In this document: one piece after another, positions 56,405 to 64,000 of the stretch
Layout: every line of letters begins with the position of its first letter
How positions within the stretch are numbered: position 1 is the stretch's first letter
Origin: Pseudovibrio denitrificans JCM 12308
GTDB lineage: Bacteria > Pseudomonadota > Alphaproteobacteria > Rhizobiales > Stappiaceae
DNA: 64,000 nucleotides
Reading direction: 5' to 3'
Assembly: GCF_001310815.1 (NCBI RefSeq)
Contig: NZ_BAZK01000017.1
Coordinates: 1 to 64,000 of the forward strand
Notes under the pieces: generated by a model
Database searches by the model: none
The model's input: the letters and a program-made list of their open reading frames with translations, nothing else
Told to the model about the DNA's origin: nothing
Position numbers and translations under genes: made by a program

Positions 56405-56755
56405 GAGCAATTCTCCAATATTTGTGCAATGCGGGACTTCTTGTTCTCACGCAAATCACCAGGGCGGGCAGCCATGCTGGTGCATTGCAGCATAAGACGT
56501 CCTTCGAACTCGTAGAATACCTAATGGGCAGACTATTCAATTTGTAGGGGGTAAAGCCAGATGAATTCGATAAATCCAATTAAGACCATAGTTCACCTAT
56601 GAAACTGCTGGCGTGAAAGGTGGGATATGGCTTACTCTGCGGCTTACTAGTTAATCCCGTATGTAAAAAATATGGGATAAGGGGGGAGCTGGTTGGAGCA
56701 ATTTGGGATAGTGTTCCTGATCAGCCGTAATAGCGCATTGAGGTACTCAAATCTG
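56405..56755. other. Divergent phaA/phaR promoter region
   Basis: A 351-bp region without a gene. It must hold the promoters for phaA (minus) and phaR (plus), and PhaR is expected to bind here. No defined operator was identified. A run of purines (GGGATAAGGGGGGAGC) lies near 56680. Confidence 0.5.
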
Positions 56756-57373
56756 ATGGCTAAGACAAGCGAAGCCACTATCATCAAGAAGTACGCCAAC
56801 AGGCGGCTCTATAATACTGGAACCAGCACTTACGTGACTCTTGAGGATCTGGCGGTGATGGTGAAGGATGAAGAGGACTTCGTCGTCATCGACGCCAAGT
56901 CGGGGGATGATATCACTCGTTCCGTGCTGACGCAGATTATCTTTGAGCAGGAAAGCAAGGGCCAGAACCTGCTGCCAATCACTTTCTTACGGCAGCTGAT
57001 CCGCTTTTATGGCGACAGCATGCAGAACCTTGTGCCGAGCTATCTGGAATTTTCCATGTCTTCGCTCACCCGTGAGCAGGAGAAGCTGCGTTCGCAGATG
57101 AGCCAGAACTTTGGTACCTCTGCGTTTGAAGTGCTGGAAGATCAGGTGAAGCGTAATGCGGATATGTTTGATCGTGCGATGAAGATGTTTCTGCCGTTTG
57201 ACGGGACGGCGGGTGCAGAAGGTGCAGCACAGCAGAAGGCTCCTGAACCAGAGCCAGCGCCGAAACCGGCTGAACCTCAGCCAAGCAGCGGCGATATCTC
57301 TGATCTGAAAGAGCAGCTGGCGGAAATGCAGAAGCAGATTGCAGCGCTTGCAGAGGCCAAAAAAGACGCCTGA
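56756..57373 (+). CDS. phaR: Polyhydroxyalkanoate synthesis regulator PhaR
   Basis: A 205-residue DNA- and PHA-binding repressor. The N-terminal domain IIKKYANRRLYNTGTSTYVT with LEDLAVMVKDEEDFVVID is diagnostic. A central region (LTREQEKLRSQMSQNFGTSA) and a Pro/Glu/Ala-rich linker with a short coiled coil at the C-terminus follow. It senses PHB granules and controls phasins and synthesis. ATG 56756 was chosen from homologue starts. Confidence 0.93.
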   Translation: MAKTSEATIIKKYANRRLYNTGTSTYVTLEDLAVMVKDEEDFVVIDAKSGDDITRSVLTQIIFEQESKGQNLLPITFLRQLIRFYGDSMQNLVPSYLEFSMSSLTREQEKLRSQMSQNFGTSAFEVLEDQVKRNADMFDRAMKMFLPFDGTAGAEGAAQQKAPEPEPAPKPAEPQPSSGDISDLKEQLAEMQKQIAALAEAKKDA

Positions 57374-57400
57374 TCTGCTGACATCATTGCGAGATTACAG

Positions 57401-57428
57401 AAGCCGGAGGGTACCCTTCGGCTTTTTT
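57401..57428 (+). terminator. Rho-independent terminator of phaR
   Basis: AGCCGGAGGG with CCCTTCGGCT around TA, followed by TTTTTT, 28 nt after the stop. It reaches the stop codon of the convergent gene. Confidence 0.88.
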
Positions 57429-58160
57429 AGTAGATCCATGGGAACAGGCGGCAGCGGACATTTTCTGAGTAGGTGGTGTAGCCGTCGACGTTTTCGGCGA
57501 GGGCTTTCTCTTCATGTCTCATCAGGGGCAGGAAGCCAAGGATGACCAGTGGGATGGCCAGTAGGGCGAAGAGCTTTGAGCCAGTATCATGGAGAGCCCT
57601 GCGATGCAGAACATGATGCCGAGATACATGGGGTGGCGGACCAGCGCGTAAGGGCCGCAACTGTCAAAGCATTGCTGTTTGTTGATCTCGATATGTGGTG
57701 TGGGCTGTGCGAATGGGCTTTTGCTGAAGGTCCAGACGATGAGGGCGACACCGCAGAGGAAGAGGAACAGGCCTCTCAGGATTGGCTTCACGTCTCCTGT
57801 TTGCGGCAGGATCTGCCAGACGTGGGCATCCAAAGCTGCCAGGAAGAAGTAGATGAAGACGGCGCCGAAGAGAATGCCGGTGGCGCGTTTGTCTGCTCTG
57901 AGCTTTTTGGTGGGCAGTGTGGTGCGTTCTTTGAACAGCCACGGATTGATGCGGGCGAGCCAAAGGCCGACGCCGACCTGAGCGAAATAGACCAGCGCCA
58001 CAATCATCCAGCCACGCGGCCAAGCCAGGGTTGAGCCTGCGAAGGCGATGGATGGGATGATCGCCAGTGCTACGAATATGGCCAGAACCGCTGAGCTTAT
58101 GATCAAACGCAGGTACAGATTTCTCTCCAACTTGGTTTGCGCGTGTCGCAACATCTGCAA
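57427..58160 (-). CDS. ICMT/PEMT-like membrane methyltransferase (one frameshift)
   Basis: An isoprenylcysteine-carboxyl-methyltransferase-fold membrane protein. From ATG 58160 there are four to five helices and the SAM-binding segment GPYALVRHPMYLGIM near residue 170. The frame breaks at about 57581, and GSKLFALLAIPLVILGFLPL followed by RHEEKALAENVDGYTTYSEN completes the conserved C-terminus to the stop at 57427. One missing G (CTGGGCTC for CTGGCTC) restores 244 residues. Substrate unknown. Confidence 0.82.
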
Positions 58161-58250
58161 GCTTAAGGAGAGAAATCGTCTTTGAGGCGAACTGATTGTT
58201 CGGCTGCTGAATACCCGGTTAGTGGGATATTTCGAATTTGCAGAACAAGA

Positions 58251-58865
58251 CTAGTTGATCAGGCCCAGAGTGCGAATGTAGCTGGCGAAAGCTGGTTCTG
58301 TGGTGAACTGATACGCCGTGAGGCCGGCTTCGCGGGCGCCTTCCACGTTGTCGAGGCGGTCATCCACGAAGAGGCTTTCTTCCGGTTGGAAGCCATACTT
58401 TTCGCAGACTGTGAGGTAGATATTCGGGTCAGGCTTGCGGGTGCCGAATTCTGCGGAGGCATGGCCGCGGTTGCCGAAGATTGGCTCTAGTGCCGGGGCG
58501 ACTTCGTAGAGAGCATCCTTGAGCATCATGCCGTTGTTGGTCAGCAGGGCGACTTCATGGTTCTGCTTGATGGCCTCAACGTGAGAGAGCATATCCGGCC
58601 ATTCGGTCATCATATCGCGGCGGATTTTGACCCACGTTTCACGTGAAATAGGATGGCCCAGAAGCTTTTGATACTGCGAGAGATATTCCTCTGGAGTGTC
58701 AGGTGTGCCTGCCTCGGCTGCATTCTCTTCTGGCCCTTTGAAGACGATGGCATCAATTTCTTCCGCAGGTTTGCCGGTCATCTTGGAAAGGATGTTGAGA
58801 CGGTAGGGATGGTCGTAATCGTAAAGGACATTGTCCATATCAAAAATAACAAAGCGAATGGGCAT
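58251..58865 (-). CDS. HAD-superfamily hydrolase
   Basis: A 204-residue HAD phosphatase: motif I FDMDNVLYD, motif II LLTNNG, lysine and motif III in FVDDRLDNVEGA. It resembles sugar-phosphatase-type HADs (YihX/GS1-like). ATG 58865 begins MPIRFVIF. A single open frame from 59378 covers this gene and the next, but that apparent fusion results from lost bases. Confidence 0.9.
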   Translation of the reverse strand: MPIRFVIFDMDNVLYDYDHPYRLNILSKMTGKPAEEIDAIVFKGPEENAAEAGTPDTPEEYLSQYQKLLGHPISRETWVKIRRDMMTEWPDMLSHVEAIKQNHEVALLTNNGMMLKDALYEVAPALEPIFGNRGHASAEFGTRKPDPNIYLTVCEKYGFQPEESLFVDDRLDNVEGAREAGLTAYQFTTEPAFASYIRTLGLIN

Positions 58866-58948
58866 GGGAACCAACCTGAAAAGAAGTGAACCTAAGAGCG
58901 TGAGCAGTTGCCGGGGCAATATAATCCAGCAACTGCGGTAATGTTGTG

Positions 58949-59378
58949 TCAGCCTGCGTCGGCGGTGAAGCTGCTGCTTCGATGCCTGCAATGCTGATGC
59001 TTCGTCATTCTCGGAAGTATCACCGGTGATGCCGACTGCGCCGAGGATGTCGCCTTCAGCATTGCGCACCAGCACACCGCCTGGAACTGGCACAATGCCG
59101 CCGCCTGCTACACCGTTGAGAGCCTGCACGAAGTGAGGGCGGCTCTGGGCGTTTTCGTTGAGCCAACGGGACCCTGCACCAACAGCAACTGCGCCGTAGG
59201 CTTTGCCCATTGCGATTTGTGGACGCAAAATGGATGAACCATCCTGACGTTCGAGAGCAACCAGATGGCCGCCAGCATCCAGTACAGCCACGGTAAGGGG
59301 TTTGAGGCCAAGCTCACTTCCTTTTGTCTGCGCTGCGGAGATGATTGTGCGGGCATGCTCAAGATTGAATTGCGTCAT
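58949..59378 (-). CDS. GlcG/HbpS-family protein (two frameshifts)
   Basis: A 143-residue single-domain protein. The N-terminus MTQFNLEHARTIISAAQTKG, GGHLVALERQDGSS and GGVLVRNAEGDILGAVGITG are typical of GlcG/DUF336, which binds heme or cofactors in some members. After DTSENDEAS the frame is lost. Adding one A near 58993 and one G near 58970 gives AIAGIEAAGFTADAG and a TGA at 58949, the normal family end. Function unknown. Confidence 0.78.
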
Positions 59379-59494
59379 AAGTATTTCCTGATAGTTTTTG
59401 CTGAATCACCCTGTTTTAGCAGAGGATGATGATGCGGGGTATTCTTCGTTGGAGGAGCGGAAATACTCTGCCAAAATACAAAGAGGGATTTTTC

Positions 59495-61092
59495 GTGTTT
59501 AGAGATTTTCATGCTCCAGGTCGCTCTGCTGTTTATGCTCCGCATGCAATGGCAGCGACATCCCATCCATTGGCTACTAATGCAGCGCTCGAAATTTTAA
59601 GGGAGGGCGGTACCGCTGCTGATGCTGCAGTTGCTGCGATGGCAGTGTATGCTGTGGCTGAGCCGCATATGACGGGTATTGGCGGAGATTGCTTTGCCAT
59701 TGTCGCGCAGCCGGATGGAACGCTGTCGGGCATGAACTCTTCTGGCCGTGCTCCTAAAAACGTAAGCGCTGACAAACTGATAGCAGATGGTCTGTTGGAT
59801 ATTGAACCACATTCTGTCCATGCCATCACCGTTCCTGGCGCTCTGCGTGGCTGGGAGAAGATGCTCAAGGATCACGGGAAGTTCTCCTTCGAGCAGGTGC
59901 TTCAGCGCGCCATTGGTTATGCACGTGATGGATATGCCGTCAGCCCGCGTGCGGCCTTTGACTGGAAAGAGGCGGTTGATTTTCTTAAGCGCGATGAGGG
60001 CGCGACGGAGCTGTTCCTGAAGGATGGACATGCCCCTGTTGCTGGTGAGGTGATGCGGAACCCGCAACTGGCAGAAACGCTGGAAGCAATCGCCAAAGGT
60101 GGTGCAGATGCGTTCTATCACGGTCCGATTGCTGAAGAGATTGCAGCAGTTGTGCAGTCCAAAGGCGGATATTTGACCGCTGAAGACCTTGCTGCACATG
60201 AAGCTGTTGATCTGACACCGGTGACCACGGATTACCGCGGTGTGACGGTTGCTGAGTTGCCGCCGAACGGGCAGGGCATCATCGCGCTTGTTATGCTGGA
60301 GCTGATGAAGCGATTTGACTGGACTGATCTGGATCCAATGGGGCCAGAGCGCTTCCATCTTCAGATGGAGATTGCCAAGCTTGCCTACTCAGGCCGGGAT
60401 CGTTTTCTGGCTGATCCAGAGTTCATGGAGCATGATCCGCAGGCCTTCCTTGATCCTGATTACATTGATGGTTTGGCAAAACTAATCCGCACGGATGCTA
60501 TCTTGCCGCGTCAGCCAGAAGACGTGCTCTCGCCAAAGTCCGATACGGTTTATCTGAGTGTGGTTGATGAGAATGGTCTGGCCGTTTCCTTCATCAACTC
60601 CATCTATCACGGGTTTGGTTCTGGCATTGCTGCGCCAAAGTCTGGTGTTCTGCTTCAGAACCGCGGGGCATGCTTCACGTTGGAAGCGGATCATCCCAAC
60701 CAGATTGCTGGTGGCAAGCGGCCAATGCACACCATCATTCCGGCCATGGCGCTGAAAGATGGACTGCCTTACATGAGCTTTGGCGTGATGGGGGGCGGCT
60801 ATCAGCCATGCGGCCATGCCCACGTGCTTTCCAACCATCTGGACTACGGCATGAACATGCAGGAAGCGATTGATTGTCCGCGTATGTTTATCGACGAGAA
60901 GTCCCTGTCATTGCAGGCGGAAACCAGTGTTCCGGCGGAAACTGTCGAAGCCTGAAAGCGCTGGGTCATGAGGTAGCTATCGTAGCCTCTCCAATCGGCG
61001 GCGGTCAGGCCATCATGTTCGACCGTGCCAATGGCGGCGGTCTGATTGGTGGCTCCGATCCCCGCAAAGACGGCTGCGCGCTGGGCTATTAA
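59495..61092 (+). CDS. ggt: Gamma-glutamyltransferase (one frameshift)
   Basis: An N-terminal-nucleophile hydrolase that cleaves gamma-glutamyl bonds. NAALEILREGGTAADAAVAA near the start and the processing region SDTVYLSVVDENGLAVSFIN hold the nucleophile threonine (the usual second Thr of TTH is Val here). GGKRPMHTI and GGGYQPCGHAHVLSN follow. The frame breaks at about 60950, and LKALGHEVAIVASPIGGGQA completes the end at 61092. One missing G restores 532 residues. GTG 59495 fits family starts; ATG 59426 is possible. No clear signal peptide, unlike periplasmic GGTs. Confidence 0.85.
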
Positions 61093-61188
61093 GCGCTGGT
61101 GTTTGATTGGGGTAGGGGGTAATGGCGCACCATGGTGTCATTACCTCTCTGTTGTGCTGAGGCGTTCAATTAATCTTTGATACTGGGG

Positions 61189-61221
61189 TTATGGGTCCCG
61201 GGTCTTCGCCCGGGATGACAC
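61189..61221. repeat. Short palindromic intergenic repeat
   Basis: ATGGGTCCCGGGTCTTCGCC and CGGGATGACA match the 3' half of the units at 15742-15859 and 16031-16148. It lies next to one end of the structured repeat B. Confidence 0.75.
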
Positions 61222-61242
61222 CGAGGGCGATGGCTTCTTGTC

Positions 61243-61716
61243 TCAAATAACTTATCCCCCTGGCCTGAAACCATGCCCATACTAATCGCATGCCTACGTA
61301 ATGGGCTGCTGGCGGAGCGACCGTCAGTGTGTCGTAGGCTGGGCGGGGCTATCGGGAGAGGTAACGCAGCTTTCGGTGGTCCGGTGAACCGAACTTCAAA
61401 CGTGGCCGCATGGTTTGAGGGGAAGGGCCCAGGAATATAGGGTATCACGCGGTGACGGATACACGAGCACCGGCAAGGAGACTTGCTTTTGCGAATGTAT
61501 CAGTCAAAGACGGAGGAACTGTCCGGCTAGGGAAACTTGACTGGATAAGCCACTGTCTTTCCGGGAAACCGGCTATCGTGCCTTATAGGCAAAAGAGGCG
61601 ACGTTGTTCATCCCAAGAAAGCCTGGGCAAGGCGAGTAGCCAATGCCGAAGAAACATATCTAACAAGTAGCGCAGGTATTGCCTGCCGCCTTGCTCATCC
61701 CGATCATCGGGAACTC
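61243..61716 (+). ncRNA. Candidate structured RNA / dispersed repeat, copy B
   Basis: Colinear with copy A (15109-15557, opposite strand). On the plus strand: GCCTACG/CGTAGGC (61292-61298 / 61333-61339) encloses CTGGCGG/CCGTCAG (61309-61315 / 61321-61327). TCGGGAG/CTTTCGG (61352-61358 / 61370-61376) holds the invariant loop GGTAACGCA. TCAAAC/GTTTGA (61396-61401 / 61413-61418) and CCGG-GAAA-CCGG (61561-61572) follow. Arms vary together relative to copy A, and G-T pairs occur only in this sense. No downstream plus-strand gene, so a cis riboswitch is unlikely. Class not recognised. Confidence 0.6.
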
Positions 61717-61777
61717 CAGCTCCACCACTGCATGGGATGCCATGCGGTGCTATTGGTGTTTGTGAAGAGGTGTCAGC

Positions 61778-62188
61778 TTACGCGTTGTATTCGATGATGC
61801 GGCCTTCGCCGATGAGGCGGGGGGCTTTTTCGGTGGTGGTGTAGCTGATGGCGCCTTCCTGGGGTTCTACGCGGCGGCGTTCGCGCAGGTGGGCGGCGTT
61901 TTCCTTGATACCGATGAGGTGGGCGAGGAAAGCGGAATTGCAGCGGAAGACGTTGATGCGCTTCGGCAGATCGTAAAACTGTGCGTCGTTATCGTGGGGC
62001 GTGTGTGTGCTAGTAACATCTTCGGCGGTTTGCAGCTCTTTACCTGCTTTGCCGTAGGTGTTTCGTCTTGAGACGTTTTCTGCCCGCTGCTCGGTGATTT
62101 TGGCGTGACGGCGGGAACCGATGTCGTGATAGCGACGATCAGCGTCTGTTCCAGTGTTAATCGCTTTTCCAGTGCGGGTGACACGCAT
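61778..62188 (-). CDS. Protein of unknown function
   Basis: A 136-residue basic, soluble protein without signal or membrane segments (MRVTRTGKAINTGTDADRRY near the start, FYDLPKRINVFRCNSAFLAH in the middle, ending RLIGEGRIIEYNA). No family was recognised. It is transcribed alone; no ribosome-binding site stands out. Confidence 0.6.
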   Translation of the reverse strand: MRVTRTGKAINTGTDADRRYHDIGSRRHAKITEQRAENVSRRNTYGKAGKELQTAEDVTSTHTPHDNDAQFYDLPKRINVFRCNSAFLAHLIGIKENAAHLRERRRVEPQEGAISYTTTEKAPRLIGEGRIIEYNA

Positions 62189-62346
62189 GACTTTACTCCC
62201 CCGACTGTCTCAAAATGAGACGAATGCCGTTTCCTGACATTCACATCGCAAGGCGCGTGCCAACGCTTAAGTTTTTATTAGGATTTTAATTATCTGACTG
62301 CAGGAGAAGAGGTTAAGAGAGCTGAAAGCTTTATAACAGCAGTGGG

Positions 62347-62895
62347 TTAGAGCTGATCGACCTGGTCTTCAGGTCCGCTCACCAGAAGGGTTACACCATC
62401 TTCTGTGAAGGTGCGTTCGAGAATTTCCAGCTGTAGCAGAATGACCTGGCGTTCCAGTTCGGCACTGCTGGCGAAGCTTGCGGAGACTGAGCGGGTTTTG
62501 GTGCGCAGCCATGGCACAAGCTCAGCTTCCTGAATAGCGAGGTTTGAGGCACCGGAGTAGGCCCGTGCCAGACCACCAGTCCCCAGCTTGGTGCCGCCGA
62601 AGTAGCGCACGATGATGACGCCCACATCCACCAGATCTGCGCCGATGAGGGTTTTCAGCGTCGGCATGCCGGAGGTGCCGGCAGGTTCGCCATCATCTTT
62701 ACCGCCTTCATCGATGCGCCCTTCCGGAAGCATGCGGCGGAAAGCGGTGACGTGGTGATTGGCTTTTTTGTGCTCATCCCGTAGCTGCGCGAGGCGCTCA
62801 GCAAAGTCAGCATGCGGGAGCAGAAAGGCGAGGAAGCGAGACTTCTTCTCCTCCAGCTCTGCATAAAACTCGCGCTCTACGGTGAAGAGAGGCAT
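62347..62895 (-). CDS. YigZ/IMPACT family protein
   Basis: A 182-residue protein. The N-terminal UPF0029/IMPACT domain has FLAFL, ANHHVTAFR, DDGEPAGTSGMP (near residue 70) and VIIVRYFGGTKLGTGGLARA (near 100), and a small C-terminal domain follows. It may act with nucleic acids or proteases; function unproven. It lies 5 nt after dcd on the same strand, so probably co-transcribed. Confidence 0.92.
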   Translation of the reverse strand: MPLFTVEREFYAELEEKKSRFLAFLLPHADFAERLAQLRDEHKKANHHVTAFRRMLPEGRIDEGGKDDGEPAGTSGMPTLKTLIGADLVDVGVIIVRYFGGTKLGTGGLARAYSGASNLAIQEAELVPWLRTKTRSVSASFASSAELERQVILLQLEILERTFTEDGVTLLVSGPEDQVDQL

Positions 62896-62900
62896 GGATC

Positions 62901-64000
62901 TTATGCCTCTTCCGTCTGTGTCGCTCTGAAGTGCTTGGAGAGCTTGAGAGCCTGGCCCTGATAGTTGGAACCGATGCCTTCGCCGTAGAGGGTTTCCGGC
63001 ACTTCCTGCATGTGTTCATAGACAAGTCGGCCAACGGTCTGGCCATGTTCGACGATGAACGGCACGTCGTGAGAGCGGACTTCCAGAACAGCGCGGGAGC
63101 CGGTGCCGCCTACGGTGGAGTGACCGAAGCCGGGGTCGAAGAAACCAGCGTAGTGGACGCGGAACTCACCGACGAGCGGGTCAAACGGGACCATCTCTGC
63201 GGCGTAATTTGGCGGGACGTGAACAGCTTCCTGTGAGACGAGGATGTAAAACTCGTTTGGATCGAGGATCAAGGTTGCGTCACCGCGATTGTAGATTGGC
63301 TCCCAGAAGTCTGCCGGGTCCTGTGCGTCCTTGCGGTCCACATCGATCACGCCGGTGTGGCGCTTGGCACGGTAGCCGATGAGGCTGTCTTTGCCGTTGC
63401 CTTTCAGGTCGATAGAGACCTGAACGCCGTTGCTGATGGCGTGCTCATCATTGCCGCCGGAGACAAGAGTGTGCTCCTTGTGGATGTGCAGCAGGTGTTC
63501 ATCCGGAATGAAGCCACCGCCATTACGGAAGCGGATCTGGCACAAACGGGAGCCTTCGCGGACCAGAACCGGGAAGGTCTTTGGCGAAATCTCTGCGTAG
63601 AGCGGGCCGTTGTATCCTGCCTCAACGCGGTCGAAGGCTTTGCCCTGATCGGTGATGACACGGGTGAAAACGTCGATGCGGCCCGTGGAACTCTTCGGGT
63701 TTGCTGTAGCCGACAGGTCGTCTGGCAGGTTGAGAGCTTCCTGAAGCTGGACGATGTAAACGCAGTTGGTTTCCAGAACGGCGCTTTTGCTGAGGTCGAT
63801 TTCGTGCAGGATCAGCTTGTCCAGCTTCTCTTCAACCTGGCATCCGGGCCGGGCAGGAAGGAGGCGCGAACACGCCATGCTTTTGCGCCCAATCGCAGGT
63901 CGAGGCTTGCTGGCTGAATCTGGTCCTCGTCAGGCGCTCTGTCTGCTTTAATTGCATTGTTGGCAAACATAGCTTCAATCGCTTTTGCCGGAAGAATGCC
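62901..64000 (-). CDS. dcd: 2'-deoxycytidine 5'-triphosphate deaminase, long form (start outside window, one frameshift)
   Basis: Converts dCTP to dUTP for thymidylate synthesis. Right-edge codons give AMFANNAIKADRAPDEDQIQ and PASLDLRLG. The frame then breaks at about 63845; after it, EKLDKLILHEIDLSKSAVLE, SSTGRIDVFTRV, GYNGPLYAEI and FRVHYAGFFDPGFGH follow to the stop at 62901. One missing G (CCGGGATGCC for CCGGATGCC) joins the parts. Alphaproteobacteria carry this double-length form of about 360 residues. Confidence 0.9.

Noticed and set aside
58251..59378. Novel GlcG-HAD fusion protein
   Set aside because: Two one-base corrections restore both normal ends; see the finding on this locus.
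61500..61580. Cobalamin riboswitch-like string (GCCACTGT near CCGGGAAACCGG)
   Set aside because: The order of the conserved boxes is wrong and no sense-strand gene follows.
61243..61716. RNase P RNA, group II intron or tmRNA identity for repeats A/B
   Set aside because: The invariant core sequences of these RNAs (for example ACAGAAA of RNase P and the group II domain V triad) were not found, and two diverged copies are not expected for RNase P or tmRNA.

Overview
The window looks like chromosomal DNA of a Hyphomicrobiales-type alphaproteobacterium, most likely a marine Pseudovibrio/Stappiaceae relative. That placement is inferred from gene order and protein flavour (htpX-rsmB-heparinase-purH, acnA next to ccmABCDG, rpmF beside phaAB/phaR, a long-form dCTP deaminase); no database search was possible. 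Almost everything is core metabolism. No phage, intact insertion sequence, CRISPR array, rRNA or convincing tRNA was seen.

Layout. 1-15 kb: ftsK (running off the left edge) behind a DapC-like aminotransferase, zntB, an SDHAF4-like assembly factor, htpX, rsmB, a heparinase-family enzyme, purH, a GT39-type membrane glycosyltransferase, two GNAT acetyltransferases and a Tat-exported beta-carbonic anhydrase. 15-20.4 kb: an accessory stretch with palindromic repeats, a long structured-RNA-like repeat (copy A), a secreted protein, a structured leader before a small gene, an AT-rich two-gene islet (XRE-ImmA peptidase plus partner), and a tandem duplication of the 3' end of acnA. 20.4-31 kb: acnA, a periplasmic cupin, the cytochrome c maturation operon ccmABC-ccmD-ccmG, a DUF1223 protein, a CDF metal exporter and an orphan sugar-type ABC permease. 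31-44 kb: glnK-amtB with a possible sigma-54 promoter, then mixed housekeeping genes (DUF924, TusA, PhhB, LMW-PTP, PAP2, HCCA isomerase, hybrid kinase, two AEC carriers, GluQ, AlkA-like, esterase, YbaK, isochorismatase). 44-50 kb: ispA, cfa, two TM2-type proteins, ahpD/ahpC divergent from an OxyR-like regulator. 50-57 kb: mtgA, rpmF, then an inserted AT-richer pair (CobT-like VWA protein, secreted type-B carboxylesterase) before phaB-phaA and divergent phaR, the PHB cycle genes. 57-64 kb: ICMT-like methyltransferase, HAD phosphatase, GlcG-like protein, gamma-glutamyltransferase, structured-RNA repeat copy B, an unknown protein, yigZ and dcd.

Two things stand out. First, copies A (15109-15557, minus) and B (61243-61716, plus) are diverged copies of a roughly 450-470 nt element in which several hairpins are kept by compensatory base changes. 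G-U pairs fix the sense strand, so this is a good candidate for an undescribed structured RNA family. Second, sixteen genes, including indispensable ones such as glnK, acnA, ahpC and dcd, carry about nineteen small frameshifts, nearly all explained by loss of one base from a run of identical bases. This points to sequencing error rather than biology, and it also creates one false gene fusion (GlcG-HAD). Such genes are annotated here at full span with the shift noted.
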